A stretch of DNA of 64,000 nucleotides from Nocardia speluncae NBRC 108251 (lineage in GTDB: Bacteria > Actinomycetota > Actinomycetes > Mycobacteriales > Mycobacteriaceae). The stretch spans positions 1 through 64,000 of the forward strand of contig NZ_BDBZ01000006.1 of NCBI RefSeq assembly GCF_001613245.1. Direction: 5' to 3'. Made by a program: the position numbers and the translations under genes. Below are positions 26,248-35,867 of this stretch, one piece after another (the stretch's first letter is position 1; every line of letters starts with the position of its first letter). A model generated the notes under the pieces. That model ran no database searches and was not told the origin of the DNA. It was given only the letters and a program-made list of their open reading frames with translations.

Positions 26248-27453
26248 CTATACCGCCGGGCACATCGCGGTCCGGTAGAACGCCGCGAGCGCGTCGTCGG
26301 TCGGGTGCGGCTGTGGCCGCCCGGTGGCGTCCGGCCGGTTCGCGCGCACCAGGTTCACCGCAACCGACATCTGCCGCTGCCCGTCGGCCGAATGCAGCGA
26401 CATCATCGAGGCCCCGAAAACCGAACCGTCGTGGCCCCAGAACGTGCCGCAGCCCGGCAATTGCACTTTGTGCAATCCGAGCCCGTACTCGATCGGCTGC
26501 CCGTCCAGCGCTGTCACCGGAACCGTCTGCCGCATCTGCGCCAGCGTCTCCCGGCCGACGAGCGCACCGGTGAACAGCTCGCGGTAGAAGGTGTTCACAT
26601 CGGCCATTGTCGAGACCAGACCGGCGCCGGGACCGAGCCAGGAGTTGTCGTAGGTGCTGTAATCCCGCGGCGGATCGATTGCGCCGTACAGCGCCTCGTA
26701 CATCCGCGAGTGCGGTTCCCCGAGTTCCGGCCGGTCCGGGAAGTAGGTGTGCTCCAGCCCCGCCCGGCCGATCACCTGCTCGGCGATGTACTGCTCGAAC
26801 GGGGTACCGGTCGTGTGCCGCACCAATTCGCCCAGGATGCGGTAGTTGGTGTTGGAGTACACGCCCGGTAGCGCGCCCGGCTCCCCGGCAGGCGCGTTCA
26901 CACCCAACGCGATCAACTCCGCCGCATCCCACTTCCGGAACCGGTTGTCGTCCAGGCTTTGCGCCGAAACCTCGCCGCCCGTAAACATGCCCGCGACCGA
27001 CGGGAACGCGTACGGCAGGTAGTCGGGCAGTCCGCTGGTGTGGTCGATCAGCATCCGCACCGTGATCTTCCGGCTGCGCTCCCCCGGCACCACATCCGGC
27101 AGGTAGTCGCCGATCGGCGCGTCGAGATCGATCCGGCCCTGTTCGACCTGCTGCATGACCGCGACCGCGGTGAAGGTCTTGGTGACGCTGCCGATGCGAT
27201 GCCGCATGTCCGGGCTGACCGGGCGCCCGGAAGCCAGATCGGCAACTCCGGAAGCGTGGCCCCACACCTGATCGCCCGCGCGCACCTCCGCGAAAACTCC
27301 CGGCATCCCGGCACGCTCGATCGCCGTCAGCGCGGCGCGCAGGCGTTCGGTGTCCAACGCGTCCGCGGGCTCGGGGGTGACAGAGGATGCCATCGAGCAA
27401 GCGCTGATACTCAGCGCGGCGGTCAGCAATACGGCCAGGGATCGGATCTTCAC
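26248..27453 (-). CDS. Secreted serine beta-lactamase-family hydrolase (lipoprotein)
   Basis: 401-residue penicillin-binding-protein/class C beta-lactamase-fold hydrolase exported as a lipoprotein (signal with lipobox SISAC-S). The catalytic SxxK is SVTK (in RIGSVTKTFTA), the YxN motif is YSN (VYSNTNYRILG), and the third motif is HDG (WGHDGSVFG). These mark the D-alanyl-D-alanine carboxypeptidase/esterase group rather than a dedicated beta-lactamase. GTG 27453 was chosen for its GAGAGGA site. It lies alone between the FAD monooxygenase and the M28 peptidase. Possible roles are cell-wall peptide trimming or esterase activity. Confidence 0.88.
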   Translation of the reverse strand: MKIRSLAVLLTAALSISACSMASSVTPEPADALDTERLRAALTAIERAGMPGVFAEVRAGDQVWGHASGVADLASGRPVSPDMRHRIGSVTKTFTAVAVMQQVEQGRIDLDAPIGDYLPDVVPGERSRKITVRMLIDHTSGLPDYLPYAFPSVAGMFTGGEVSAQSLDDNRFRKWDAAELIALGVNAPAGEPGALPGVYSNTNYRILGELVRHTTGTPFEQYIAEQVIGRAGLEHTYFPDRPELGEPHSRMYEALYGAIDPPRDYSTYDNSWLGPGAGLVSTMADVNTFYRELFTGALVGRETLAQMRQTVPVTALDGQPIEYGLGLHKVQLPGCGTFWGHDGSVFGASMMSLHSADGQRQMSVAVNLVRANRPDATGRPQPHPTDDALAAFYRTAMCPAV

Positions 27454-27699
27454 GTCATCGTCCTCTCGAATCGGCATCGAACGCATCAACCTTCGCGCCG
27501 ATCAGGGAGGTTGCGCGTCGGCCGGGAGGCTGCGCCGACCACGACGACGGTCGTAGGAGTTCAGTGCGCGGGCTACGCCGACCGCCGTATTCGGCGTAGC
27601 GCATCCCCACACGACTTCACACGGCGAAGGGTTGTCAGCCTGCCTCGCAATCGGCCCCCGCTCACGCGTGCCGCCCAGGGCTGCCGAGCCGCAGCCGGC

Positions 27700-30030
27700 T
27701 CACATCCGATATGTGCGCACTACCACCATCACATCGCTGTCCGGTCGGATCGAGGCGATCGTGTCCGCCGGTCGTGGCCGGAAACCGGGTGCGCCGGTGA
27801 GGCCGAGGCTTTCGTCCGCCGCGGTCACGGCAACCCGGTCCGCACCGGGAGTGCGCACTGTGAAATCGACCCCCTCCGGTGGCAGATCGCGGAAGCGGAT
27901 CTCGCCCGGCAGGCCGTCCGGCCGCGTACCCGTGACCGGGACGGCGACCGGGGCGGCGCCGGGTACCGTCGTGGTGACGAGATCGATCGGCCGATCGAAG
28001 CGCAGGATCAGCGAGGACGCCGCGCGCGCAGATGTCACACGCATCGTCACGGTATCGCCGTCGCGGTGGCGTAATTCGACCCGCGGCCCCGGCGCATCGA
28101 TCGGGTCCGCGGGCCCGGTCCACAGCGGTTCGGCTGTGTAACCGGCAGGCAGAACGGCGGTATCGCGTCCGGTGACGTACCGTCCGGTCCACTCGGTGGG
28201 ATGCAGTTCGGCGCTCACCCAGTGCGCCTGGCCGGTTTCGGCGTCGAGAACGTAGGCGAGATGGCTGCGCTGGGGATGCGCCGGATCGGTCCTGTCGACG
28301 ACCAGACCCACCGCCACCGAAACGATCCCCAGCACGGCAACGGTCGCGGGCACCGCCCAGAGCCTGGTCCGGGGTACTGCCCAGATCTTCCCGGTGAATG
28401 CCTCGGGCTCCGGCAGCAGCAGTTCCACCGCGGGCAGCAGCATGAGACCGAACAGCGCCAGACAGGCCGCGCCGGCTCCGGCGTAGACCATCCCGACGGC
28501 GTCGAATACGCCGCGCGCGAGCACCGGAAAGAATATGGCCGAGATCGAAAGCCCGGCCACCAGCGCCACGGCGGGCCAACCGGCCCAGCGCACCGGGATC
28601 ATCGCCGACAACACACCGGCCGCGGCCAGCCCGGCAGGCAAGGTGAACAGGAACGCGCCGCCGGGCGCCACCGCCGCGCACACCAGGCCCAGCACCGCCG
28701 GCCAGGCGAGTGCCCCGACCGCGAGCGCGGCCGGCCCCAGCCGCACCCGCAACAGCAGGTACCAGACGAACAGCGCAGTGCCGGCCAGCGCGGCGAGCGC
28801 GGCCTCGTAGAAACCCGGCCGGTACAGCAGACCGTTCATCATGTGATATCCCGGCCGCAGCGCCACCAGCAGCCACCACAGCGCCTGCCCCAGCCCCATC
28901 ACCACACCGATCGGCAGCACCACCGAAATCGCTGCCAGCGCCATGCGCGGCGTACTGGCCAGCTCCCGGCGTCGCGCCAGTACGGCCAGTCCCACCACGA
29001 ACGCCGCGGCCAGCAATGCCAGCGGCCAGACCAGCGCATTCGGGTAGTGGATCGAGACCGGGCCGATCCGGAAATAGGTGGCGTCGCGGTCGGTGCGCAG
29101 CTCCGGCAGATCGGCGTCGCCGAGCGCCCGGGTGAGTGCGAGCATGTTGTCGCCGTGGTGTTGCAGACTGCGCGGGTCCAGGTTGGCCAGCGAATCACCG
29201 GCCGTGTGATAGAACGCCGGCTGTTCGATGTAGGCGAAGTTCATCCCGTCGAAACCGGCTGCCTTGAACTCGGTGAAGTCGGTGTCGTTCGGCAGGTTCC
29301 GGTAGATCTCGACCATCGACGAGTCGCCTCGGGGATCGGGCACGGTATCGGCGAACAGGGCCGACAACTCCGCGTTCCCCCTCGACGTTTCGAACATCAG
29401 CGAAGGCCCGCTCACGCCGCGCGCCTCCCAGTTGAGCACCACACCGCCCGCCCGGCCCAGCGGGTGCTCACGGACGAACGCCTCCGCCCCCAGCAGCCCG
29501 TCCTCCTCACCGTCGGTGAACAACAGCACCAGATCGTTGCGTGCCCCGCCTTGCGCACCGGCCAGCCGCCCCACCTCCAGCATCGCCGCGATCGCGGCCC
29601 CGTCGTCCGATGCTCCGGGCCCGGTGGTGGCGGAGTCGTAATGCGCGGCGATCACCACGGTTCCGGTCGGGTCGCGGCCCGGGAGGGTCGCGATCACATT
29701 GTCGACCCGGCCGAAGGTCACCAGGCCCGGCGCCGCCCGCGATCCGACCGCGTGCTGGATCTCCACCGCGAACCCGGCGGCCCGCATCTCCCCGGCGATA
29801 TAGTCCTCGGCCCGGTCGCTTGCCGGGCTGCCGAGCGGTCTCGGTTCGGTCGCGAACCGCGCGAGGTGCGCGAGCCCCCGTTCGGCACTGAACTGCCCGG
29901 GCTGCGCGGCAGCGACCAGTTCCCGGTCGTTGCCTTCTGCCCGGACCGCCAGCGCCGCCACGCCCGCGAGAACCAGTAGCACCACGGCGCCCAGCACGCG
30001 ATGCTGCGTGCCGATCAATTTTCGAACCAC
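27700..30030 (-). CDS. Membrane M28-family zinc peptidase
   Basis: 776 residues. An N-terminal membrane anchor (VLGAVVLLVLAGVAALAV) is followed by a zinc aminopeptidase domain (about 60-320). Metal ligands are seen in VVIAAHYDS, GASDDG, TDGEEDGLLGAEAF, NWEARG and YHTAGDS. After it come about eight hydrophobic segments and a C-terminal extracytoplasmic domain of roughly 200 residues. This layout matches the vacuolar/ER-type M28 peptidases of actinobacteria, with the catalytic domain outside the cell. It probably trims peptides at the envelope. It is the left-hand gene of a tandem with no close operon partner. Confidence 0.9.
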   Translation of the reverse strand: MVRKLIGTQHRVLGAVVLLVLAGVAALAVRAEGNDRELVAAAQPGQFSAERGLAHLARFATEPRPLGSPASDRAEDYIAGEMRAAGFAVEIQHAVGSRAAPGLVTFGRVDNVIATLPGRDPTGTVVIAAHYDSATTGPGASDDGAAIAAMLEVGRLAGAQGGARNDLVLLFTDGEEDGLLGAEAFVREHPLGRAGGVVLNWEARGVSGPSLMFETSRGNAELSALFADTVPDPRGDSSMVEIYRNLPNDTDFTEFKAAGFDGMNFAYIEQPAFYHTAGDSLANLDPRSLQHHGDNMLALTRALGDADLPELRTDRDATYFRIGPVSIHYPNALVWPLALLAAAFVVGLAVLARRRELASTPRMALAAISVVLPIGVVMGLGQALWWLLVALRPGYHMMNGLLYRPGFYEAALAALAGTALFVWYLLLRVRLGPAALAVGALAWPAVLGLVCAAVAPGGAFLFTLPAGLAAAGVLSAMIPVRWAGWPAVALVAGLSISAIFFPVLARGVFDAVGMVYAGAGAACLALFGLMLLPAVELLLPEPEAFTGKIWAVPRTRLWAVPATVAVLGIVSVAVGLVVDRTDPAHPQRSHLAYVLDAETGQAHWVSAELHPTEWTGRYVTGRDTAVLPAGYTAEPLWTGPADPIDAPGPRVELRHRDGDTVTMRVTSARAASSLILRFDRPIDLVTTTVPGAAPVAVPVTGTRPDGLPGEIRFRDLPPEGVDFTVRTPGADRVAVTAADESLGLTGAPGFRPRPADTIASIRPDSDVMVVVRTYRM

Positions 30031-30274
30031 GATCAGACGTTAGAGGTCCCGACGACCGAGGTCACGCCCCCGGTACTGTGGGGCGGTCGAGACACAGTGG
30101 ATGAACACCTGCCACACGCCTTTCACCCGCGGGTTTCGGTGAACGATCGAGCACCCGCACCTGTTGCCCGATGTCACAGCAGCGCCCAGGCCCCCGCCCC
30201 GGCGCCTCGGTGAGACGGAATCCGATCGCCCCGCCCACCGGCGCGCCGGTCACGGCGACCAGGGATTCCTACGT

Positions 30275-31489
30275 TCAGCCCCCGACACCGGCGGCCGGGC
30301 TGTGCACCCTCCCTCGGCAGGCGCCGAATACGCCCTCGGCGTCGAAGACCCGCTCGGCGAAGCGTTCGCCGATCAGGTGGTGCGTCGCGGGGTCCGGGTG
30401 GAGGCGGTCGGGTAACGGGTGGTCGGCGGCATCGGCTTCGCCGTACAGTTCGCGACCGTCGAGATAGAACAGATTCCGATCCGTCGCCGAGCGCTGGGCC
30501 ACGATGTGGGACAGCTCGTCGCGGATGCTGCGGAGCGTCAGCTTTCCTTCCGTCTGTTCGGCCGGGTCTCCGGTGGCGACGAAGCGCATTTCTCCCGCAC
30601 TCAGGGCCTCGAGATCGAACGCCCCGGGCCCCGGAGTGTTCTCGTGGATAGCGCAGTAGATGGACGAGATCACCAGCAGCGGCGTCGTGGGATGGCGGTC
30701 GCGAATCGTGCTGAGGAAACCGTGCACGGCCGGCCCGAAGGCACGCATCCGCATCACGTCGGCGTTGACGAGGTTGATGCCGATCTCGAGGCCGATGAGG
30801 TCGGCCCGTGTATCGCGGATTATCCGGGCAGCGAACGGGTCGAGCATGGCGCCGCCGCTCAGCCCCATATTGATCAGTTCGACCTCCCCGCGGGCAGCCG
30901 CCAGCGCGGGCCAGGTGGTGGACGGGCTACCCGCATTGGACCCCTGGCTGATCGAACTGCCGTACAGGAGCCAGACTCCGCGGCCGCCGTCGGGCACCGG
31001 TTCGACGGCCGCATCGGTGCGCAAACCGGCGAGTTCGGTGATTTCGTTGTGCGGCAGCCAGATTTCGACGTTCTTGAATCCGGTGGGGAGCTCGGCGAAA
31101 CGCACGGTACCCACCGGACCCGGTAGCCGGGTGGTGCTTCCGGTGGCCATATCGATGGTCACGGTATCGCCGCCCGGAGCATGGGCCTGGGCGGCCAATC
31201 GGCCATCGATACGTAGGTCGTAGACGCCGGCCGGGCGGCGGGCAGCGCCCGCGTACCCCAGCCGGGTGGCCACGGTGTCGAGTTCGATCGTCGTGGCCGA
31301 GGTACCGAACACCAGCCGGACACCCGAAGGCTGGGTCTCTGCCGTCACCAGCTGCCCGTCGCCTTGTGCACGGGCCCAGGCCGGCAGCCGATGCGGCAGG
31401 ATGCCGCGTTCGGTGCGCTCTAGTTCGAGGGCCCCGCGGACGATCTCCGCAGTGATCGCGGTCGTTGTCCACTCGGCGTCGCAGTGCAT
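30275..31489 (-). CDS. SGNH/GDSL-type esterase with N-terminal accessory domain
   Basis: 404 residues. The N-terminal ~170 residues form a beta-rich domain like the SsfX3-type accessory module; the C-terminal part is a SGNH hydrolase. Block I Ser is in VWLLYGSSISQGSNAG, block II Gly in NMGLSGGAML, block III Asn in GLEIGINLVNADV, and the Asp-x-x-His pair in LPDRLHPD. No signal peptide is seen, so it acts in the cytoplasm. Such enzymes deacylate small esters; in tetracycline-type pathways a relative works as an acyltransferase. The substrate here is unknown. Confidence 0.83.
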   Translation of the reverse strand: MHCDAEWTTTAITAEIVRGALELERTERGILPHRLPAWARAQGDGQLVTAETQPSGVRLVFGTSATTIELDTVATRLGYAGAARRPAGVYDLRIDGRLAAQAHAPGGDTVTIDMATGSTTRLPGPVGTVRFAELPTGFKNVEIWLPHNEITELAGLRTDAAVEPVPDGGRGVWLLYGSSISQGSNAGSPSTTWPALAAARGEVELINMGLSGGAMLDPFAARIIRDTRADLIGLEIGINLVNADVMRMRAFGPAVHGFLSTIRDRHPTTPLLVISSIYCAIHENTPGPGAFDLEALSAGEMRFVATGDPAEQTEGKLTLRSIRDELSHIVAQRSATDRNLFYLDGRELYGEADAADHPLPDRLHPDPATHHLIGERFAERVFDAEGVFGACRGRVHSPAAGVGG

Positions 31490-31569
31490 GGTTTCACCTG
31501 TACATCGGTTCTCGGAGGTTGCGCCGACCCCACAACGGGCTCGCGGCGCTCAGCACAGGCCATAGTAGA

Positions 31570-31738
31570 TTTCCGGGCGCATGCGGTGCGCCTACTGGGC
31601 AGCGTTTTCCACGGCTACCCCGCCCTGGAACTCAGCGGCGGCTTCGACCACAGTGAACCTTCCGCCGCGGCCAGTTGGTCACGGCTGCTCGAGGTCCTCG
31701 ATTTCACCCTGACCAACTGGCCGGTCCAACAGCAGTAG
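31570..31738 (+). pseudogene. TetR-family regulator remnant (C-terminal end only)
   Basis: A 56-codon stretch ending in TAG encodes AVRLLGSVFHGYPALELSGG and, later, SWSRLLEVLDFTL. This matches the end of the TetR ligand-binding domain (the region R-x-L-x-S-x-x-H-G-F-x-x-L-E-x-x-G-G-F before a final D-x-L-D-x-x-L helix). No HTH-coding region precedes it; the upstream bases belong to the start of the divergent SGNH gene. It is therefore a 5'-truncated leftover, probably from a rearrangement that joined the SGNH gene to the MFS gene. The frame stays open upstream, but no start with a ribosome site is convincing. Confidence 0.55.
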
Positions 31739-31884
31739 ACCCCGTCACGGGCCGGGCTCTCCATCGTTGCGTCGATAGACTCACGAGGTGAGCAGTCCCG
31801 GCGCTCATCGCAGTCCTCGTCGGTTACGTGTTCGCCATACCAGCGGCGGTACGCCAGGGCCGTGCAGCCGTTCGAGGTCCGCGC

Positions 31885-33102
31885 CTACTTCGTGCTCGGC
31901 GGCGACCCCTTGCCGGCACTACCCGAGACCGTGGCCAGCGCAGCCACCGCAGCCACCGCGGCCGCCCCCCACAGCAACACGGTCAACCCGGCGCCGTCGA
32001 GGATCACGCCGCCCGCGAACGACCCCAGCGCGATACTTCCGGTGAAGGCACCGACATACAGGCCGGTGACGGCTTCCCGCCGATCCGGCGCGGCCTGGAC
32101 AGCCCAGAGCTGGGCACACACCGAGACACCTCCGTAGGACACTCCCCACAGCACGAGTACCGCGGCGGCGCCGAGCGGGGTGGTTCCGAGCAGCAGCAGA
32201 GCCGGCAGGGCGACGGCGATCCCGATCGCCAGGACCAGCAAGGTCGAACGAATTCGTCGCGTGGCCGCTGCGCCCGCCGCGAAATTCGCGACGATCCCGC
32301 AGAGCCCGTAGAGCAGGAGCAGCAACGAGATCGCGATACCGTGGACACCGGACAACTCCTCCAACGCGGGCCGCACATACGTATAGGCCGCGAAATGCGC
32401 CGTGACGAGGAGACTTACCGCGACCAGCCCTCTTCGCACCGCCGGAATCGCCAGTAACGATCCGGTCTTCGCGTTGCCGGTCACCTCCGATTGTGCGGGG
32501 AGCGGAGGCAGGAGCACTGCAAGCCCCGCGGCAAGCACCAGAGCCGCCAGCGCAAGCGACCCGAAGGCACTACGCCACCCCGCGATATCGCCCAGCACGG
32601 TCCCGATGGGCACGCCCAGTACGGACGCGACCGCGACACCGCTCACCACCAGCGTCACCGCCAGACTCGCGCGGCGTTCGCTCACCAGCCGCGTGACCAG
32701 CGCGGCCGCCAGCGCCCATACGGTCGCCATGGCAAGCCCGACCACAACCCGGCCGAGGGCGAGCACCGCGAACCCTTGCGCTACCGCGGTGATCAGGTTG
32801 CCCGCGGCGAGCAGCAGCGCGGCCGCCACCAGAACGCGGCGGCGGTCGAGGCCACCGATCGCCCGCGCGACGAAGGGCGCGGCCAACGCGGCCACGACAC
32901 CCGTGACGGCCAGGCTGAACCCCGCGGTTCCCGGGGAGATACCGAGCCCCTCCGACATCGGGGTGAGAATGCCGACCGGCAGCATTTCCGCCGTCACGAC
33001 GAGAAATGTGGACAGCGCCAGCACGGCGACCGACGACCAGCGTTGCGCGGGTTCGGCCGCGGGCGGCGGCGATTCACTCACTATGGACATGAATCCAGTC
33101 AA
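31885..33102 (-). CDS. MFS transporter (DHA1)
   Basis: 405 residues with about 12 hydrophobic segments. The start of TM1 LSTFLVVTAEMLPVGILTPMSEGLGISPGTAGF and the later GVPIGTVLGDIAGWRSAF (motif C region) are typical of the AraJ/NepI-like DHA1 exporters for sugars, nucleosides or drugs. ATG 33102 is used; ATG 33090 is an alternative. It is divergent from a LysR gene, and the 85-base gap between them contains a repeated gatcagctgaactgatcgatc element that may be the LysR site. Confidence 0.87.
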   Translation of the reverse strand: MTGFMSIVSESPPPAAEPAQRWSSVAVLALSTFLVVTAEMLPVGILTPMSEGLGISPGTAGFSLAVTGVVAALAAPFVARAIGGLDRRRVLVAAALLLAAGNLITAVAQGFAVLALGRVVVGLAMATVWALAAALVTRLVSERRASLAVTLVVSGVAVASVLGVPIGTVLGDIAGWRSAFGSLALAALVLAAGLAVLLPPLPAQSEVTGNAKTGSLLAIPAVRRGLVAVSLLVTAHFAAYTYVRPALEELSGVHGIAISLLLLLYGLCGIVANFAAGAAATRRIRSTLLVLAIGIAVALPALLLLGTTPLGAAAVLVLWGVSYGGVSVCAQLWAVQAAPDRREAVTGLYVGAFTGSIALGSFAGGVILDGAGLTVLLWGAAAVAAVAALATVSGSAGKGSPPSTK

Positions 33103-33187
33103 TGTTGCGCGGTATCGCGGAACAACAGTGATCAGCTCATTGTTCGATCAGCTGAACTGATCGATCGCGGTGACCGGGAGGAGCGGC

Positions 33188-34144
33188 ATGCCGGACCTAC
33201 CTGTCCGCGAGCTGGAATGTCTGCTGATACTCGCCGAGGAGCTGCATTTCGGCCGGACGGCAGAGCGGCTGCGGGTTTCGCAGAGCCGGGTGAGCCAGCT
33301 CGTGGCCGCATTGGAACGCAGCATCGGCACGCAACTCGTGCACCGCACCAGCCGCCGGGTCGCTCTCACCGATTTCGGTGCCGAGTTCGTGGAACGCGTA
33401 CGGCCCGTATACACCGAGCTGACCGATCTTGTCGGTGGCGCGCGGCGTGAAGCCCGGCGCGAGCAGCCCGCCCCGATCCGCCTCGGCTTCCAGGGCATCG
33501 CCTACGAAACCGTCACCTGGACCCTCAACAGATTCACCCGCGAGAACCCGGACGTGAGCCTGTCGTTGCACGAAATACCGCTCGGCGATCCCTTCGGGGC
33601 CTTGCTCGACGGGCGCGTCGACGCGGCGGTGGCACTGCTCCCGGTGCGGGAGCCGGGACTCTCGGTCGGGTTCGTGTTCCCGCACGCGCCACGAATGCTG
33701 GCTGTAGGACACAGCCATCCGCTGGCGGGAGCCGAACGCATCGATGCGGAAGCGCTCGCAACCGTGGACCTCGTCTCCGCGGCGGGGCCTGCACCCGAGT
33801 ATTGGCGGGACGTACATTTCCCTCGCTTCACACCGCTCGGCGCACCGATCACGGCGACGACCCGGGTGGCGACCCTCCAGGAGGGGATGACTCTCGCCGC
33901 CACCGGCCGGTACGCCCTGTTGACCTGCCGCCCGGTCGCGGAGCGCAATCAGCGCGCCGACCTGCGCTACGTCCGCGTCACCGGTTTCGACGAGGAGTCG
34001 AGAATGGCGTTGATCTGGCGTTCGGGCCACCGCCGGGCAGAGCTGACGAATCTGGCGGCGCTGCTGCGCGAACTTCCCGGCGCCCCGGCAGAACCGGCCG
34101 ACCTGTTCGCCCCGGCGAGCTCGCCGCTGCCGGTGGTTTCCTGA
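33188..34144 (+). CDS. LysR-family transcriptional regulator
   Basis: 318 residues. The LysR HTH runs from LPVRELECLLILAEELHFGRTAERLRVSQSRVSQ to GTQLVHRTSRRVALTDFG, and the effector-binding domain from about residue 95. The ATG at 33188 has GGAG eight bases upstream. Divergent placement next to the MFS gene makes that transporter the likely target. The C-terminal end carries a Pro/Ala-rich tail. Confidence 0.91.
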   Translation: MPDLPVRELECLLILAEELHFGRTAERLRVSQSRVSQLVAALERSIGTQLVHRTSRRVALTDFGAEFVERVRPVYTELTDLVGGARREARREQPAPIRLGFQGIAYETVTWTLNRFTRENPDVSLSLHEIPLGDPFGALLDGRVDAAVALLPVREPGLSVGFVFPHAPRMLAVGHSHPLAGAERIDAEALATVDLVSAAGPAPEYWRDVHFPRFTPLGAPITATTRVATLQEGMTLAATGRYALLTCRPVAERNQRADLRYVRVTGFDEESRMALIWRSGHRRAELTNLAALLRELPGAPAEPADLFAPASSPLPVVS

Positions 34145-34201
34145 CGAGGCGGTCGGCACAGGCCCTGGCAGTCGCCGGCCGGAAGGTTCGGCGCCGAGTT
34201 G

Positions 34202-34837
34202 TCAGTGGTGGGGCACCATCAGGTCGAACAATCCCGGCAGCTCCTCGCGCAGCTGTGTGGCCGCGTCCGGCATCCCGGACAGCACGTAGAGCAGTGCTCG
34301 TTGAAAAACCCCGTCCAGCAGGGCGTATGCCGCTGCCGACGAGAGCGCCGGCGCCGTCCCGGCGAGTTCGGCGTACCGGCTCACCACTCGCCAGATCATG
34401 GCTTCGCGACGTTCGTCGATTTCCAGGACGTCGCGGCGGAAGGTTTCGTCGAACAGGCTCTGGTTGCGCAGGTCGTACCAGAGCCGGTGCAGCGGCGCGT
34501 CGGCGTCCAGGGTGGCGAAGAACATCGTGGTGAATTCGCCACGCAGCCGTTCTGCCGTTTCCGCCCCGGCGACGACTTCGTCGTAGCGGGTCACGCAGAC
34601 GGCTTCGTATTGACGGACCGCCTCGGTGATGAGGTCGCGTTTATCGGCGAAGTAGTAGTGCAGGACTCCGTGCGTGAATTCCGAATTCTGCGCTATTTCC
34701 CGCAGGCTGGTGCGGGCGTAGCCCAGATCGGCGAGTGTGTGCAGCGTAGCGATGGCGAGTTCGGTTCGCCGCGCATCGAACTTGTCGACCTGGCGGCGCG
34801 CTATTCGCTCTTGCTTCGTCTCGACGACCTCGGTCAC
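34202..34837 (-). CDS. TetR-family transcriptional regulator
   Basis: 211 residues. The HTH is ELAIATLHTLADLGYARTSLREIAQNSEFTHGVLHYYFADKRDLI; the C-terminal region fits the TetR_C_6 type often found beside fatty-acid and steroid genes. The gene is divergent from a three-gene operon (SDR, saccharopine-dehydrogenase-like, acyl-CoA ligase) and two similar palindromes lie in between, so it should repress that operon until an acyl-CoA or related ligand appears. Confidence 0.91.
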   Translation of the reverse strand: MTEVVETKQERIARRQVDKFDARRTELAIATLHTLADLGYARTSLREIAQNSEFTHGVLHYYFADKRDLITEAVRQYEAVCVTRYDEVVAGAETAERLRGEFTTMFFATLDADAPLHRLWYDLRNQSLFDETFRRDVLEIDERREAMIWRVVSRYAELAGTAPALSSAAAYALLDGVFQRALLYVLSGMPDAATQLREELPGLFDLMVPHH

Positions 34838-34915
34838 CCACTCGTCCCGTCAGCTCGGTACAACTCGTGGCAGCGGTACCCGGCAGCAGTCTATCGTGCA
34901 CCATTTCCCTCGATC

Positions 34916-34952
34916 TTGACAACTGTCAAAGAAAATCTTGACGACTGTCCAA
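34916..34952. promoter_or_regulatory. Paired TetR operators
   Basis: ttgaca-ac-tgtcaa (34916-34929, perfect) and a weaker copy ttgacgactgtccaa (34938-34952), 22 bases apart, between the divergent TetR and SDR genes. Two dimers side by side would fit. Confidence 0.68.
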
Positions 34953-35032
34953 ACGCTGTTACTGTGTGATCCACGCCGCATTCTCGCCCTGGCGAGCCCG
35001 GCGATTCAGGTTTCTCGACGAGGAGGTTCCGG

Positions 35033-35836
35033 ATGACGAGCTATGACTTGACAGGCCGAAAGGCCCTGGTCACAGGAGGCGCACGCGGGTTGGGTGCGGG
35101 AATGGCCGAGGCATTGGCCGCTGCGGGCGCCGCGGTGGCCGTCGGCGATGTGCTCACCGAAGCCGGGACGGAGACCGTGCAGTCCCTGCGGAGTTCAGGC
35201 GCCACCGCCGAGTTCGTCGCCTTGGATGTCACCGACGATACGAGCTGGGCCGCCGCCGTACCGGCGGTCGTCGATGCGCTGGGCGGTCTGGATCTGGTGG
35301 TGAACAATGCCGGCGTCGAGATCACCAGCCTGCTCGCCGATCTCGACCCGGCCGGCCTGCGCACCATGCTCGAGGTGAATGTGCTCGGCACCGCGCTCGG
35401 CCTCAAACACGCGTTCCGGGCCATGCGCCCCGGCGGCCCGGCCGGTGGCGGCGGCGCCGTCATCAATATCGCCTCGGTCGCCGCGACCATCGCGTTTCCC
35501 GGTATCGCCGGCTACTCGGCCACCAAATCCGGTATCGACCGGCTCACCCGGGTAGCCGCCGCCGAGTCCGGCAAACTCGGTTACGGCGTCCGGGTCAACT
35601 GCATCTACCCGGGACTCACACCCACCGCGATGGGCACCCAGCTCGCCGTGGACTGCGCCGAAATCGGGCTGTTCGCCTCGCCCGAGGACGCCGTCGCGAC
35701 CGTCACCGAACTGACCCCGCAAGGACGCCTCGGACAGGTCGACGATATGGCCGACGCGGTGGTGTTCCTGGCTTCCGACGCCGCCAAATTCATCACCGGG
35801 GCAGGACTTCCGGTCGACGGCGGCATGGGCATGTGA
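35033..35836 (+). CDS. Short-chain dehydrogenase/reductase
   Basis: 267-residue classical SDR using NAD(P). The cofactor loop is TGGARGLGAGMA, the Asp-strand GDVLTEAG suggests NAD preference, NNAGVE stabilises the core, and the catalytic Ser-Tyr-Lys set is in INIASVAAT and GYSATKSGI (Tyr-x-x-x-Lys as YSATK). It is the first gene behind the TetR operators and is 31 bases from the next gene. In such operons SDRs oxidise hydroxy-acyl or hydroxysteroid intermediates; here the acyl-CoA ligase two genes on points to an organic acid. Confidence 0.92.
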   Translation: MTSYDLTGRKALVTGGARGLGAGMAEALAAAGAAVAVGDVLTEAGTETVQSLRSSGATAEFVALDVTDDTSWAAAVPAVVDALGGLDLVVNNAGVEITSLLADLDPAGLRTMLEVNVLGTALGLKHAFRAMRPGGPAGGGGAVINIASVAATIAFPGIAGYSATKSGIDRLTRVAAAESGKLGYGVRVNCIYPGLTPTAMGTQLAVDCAEIGLFASPEDAVATVTELTPQGRLGQVDDMADAVVFLASDAAKFITGAGLPVDGGMGM

Positions 35837-35867
35837 GCACTCTCCCCTCGAATGGAAGGAAACCCCC

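Noticed and set aside
28201-29979. 592-codon plus-strand frame rich in Gln, Arg and His
   Set aside because: It is antisense to the M28 peptidase, with composition of a shadow frame and no domain.
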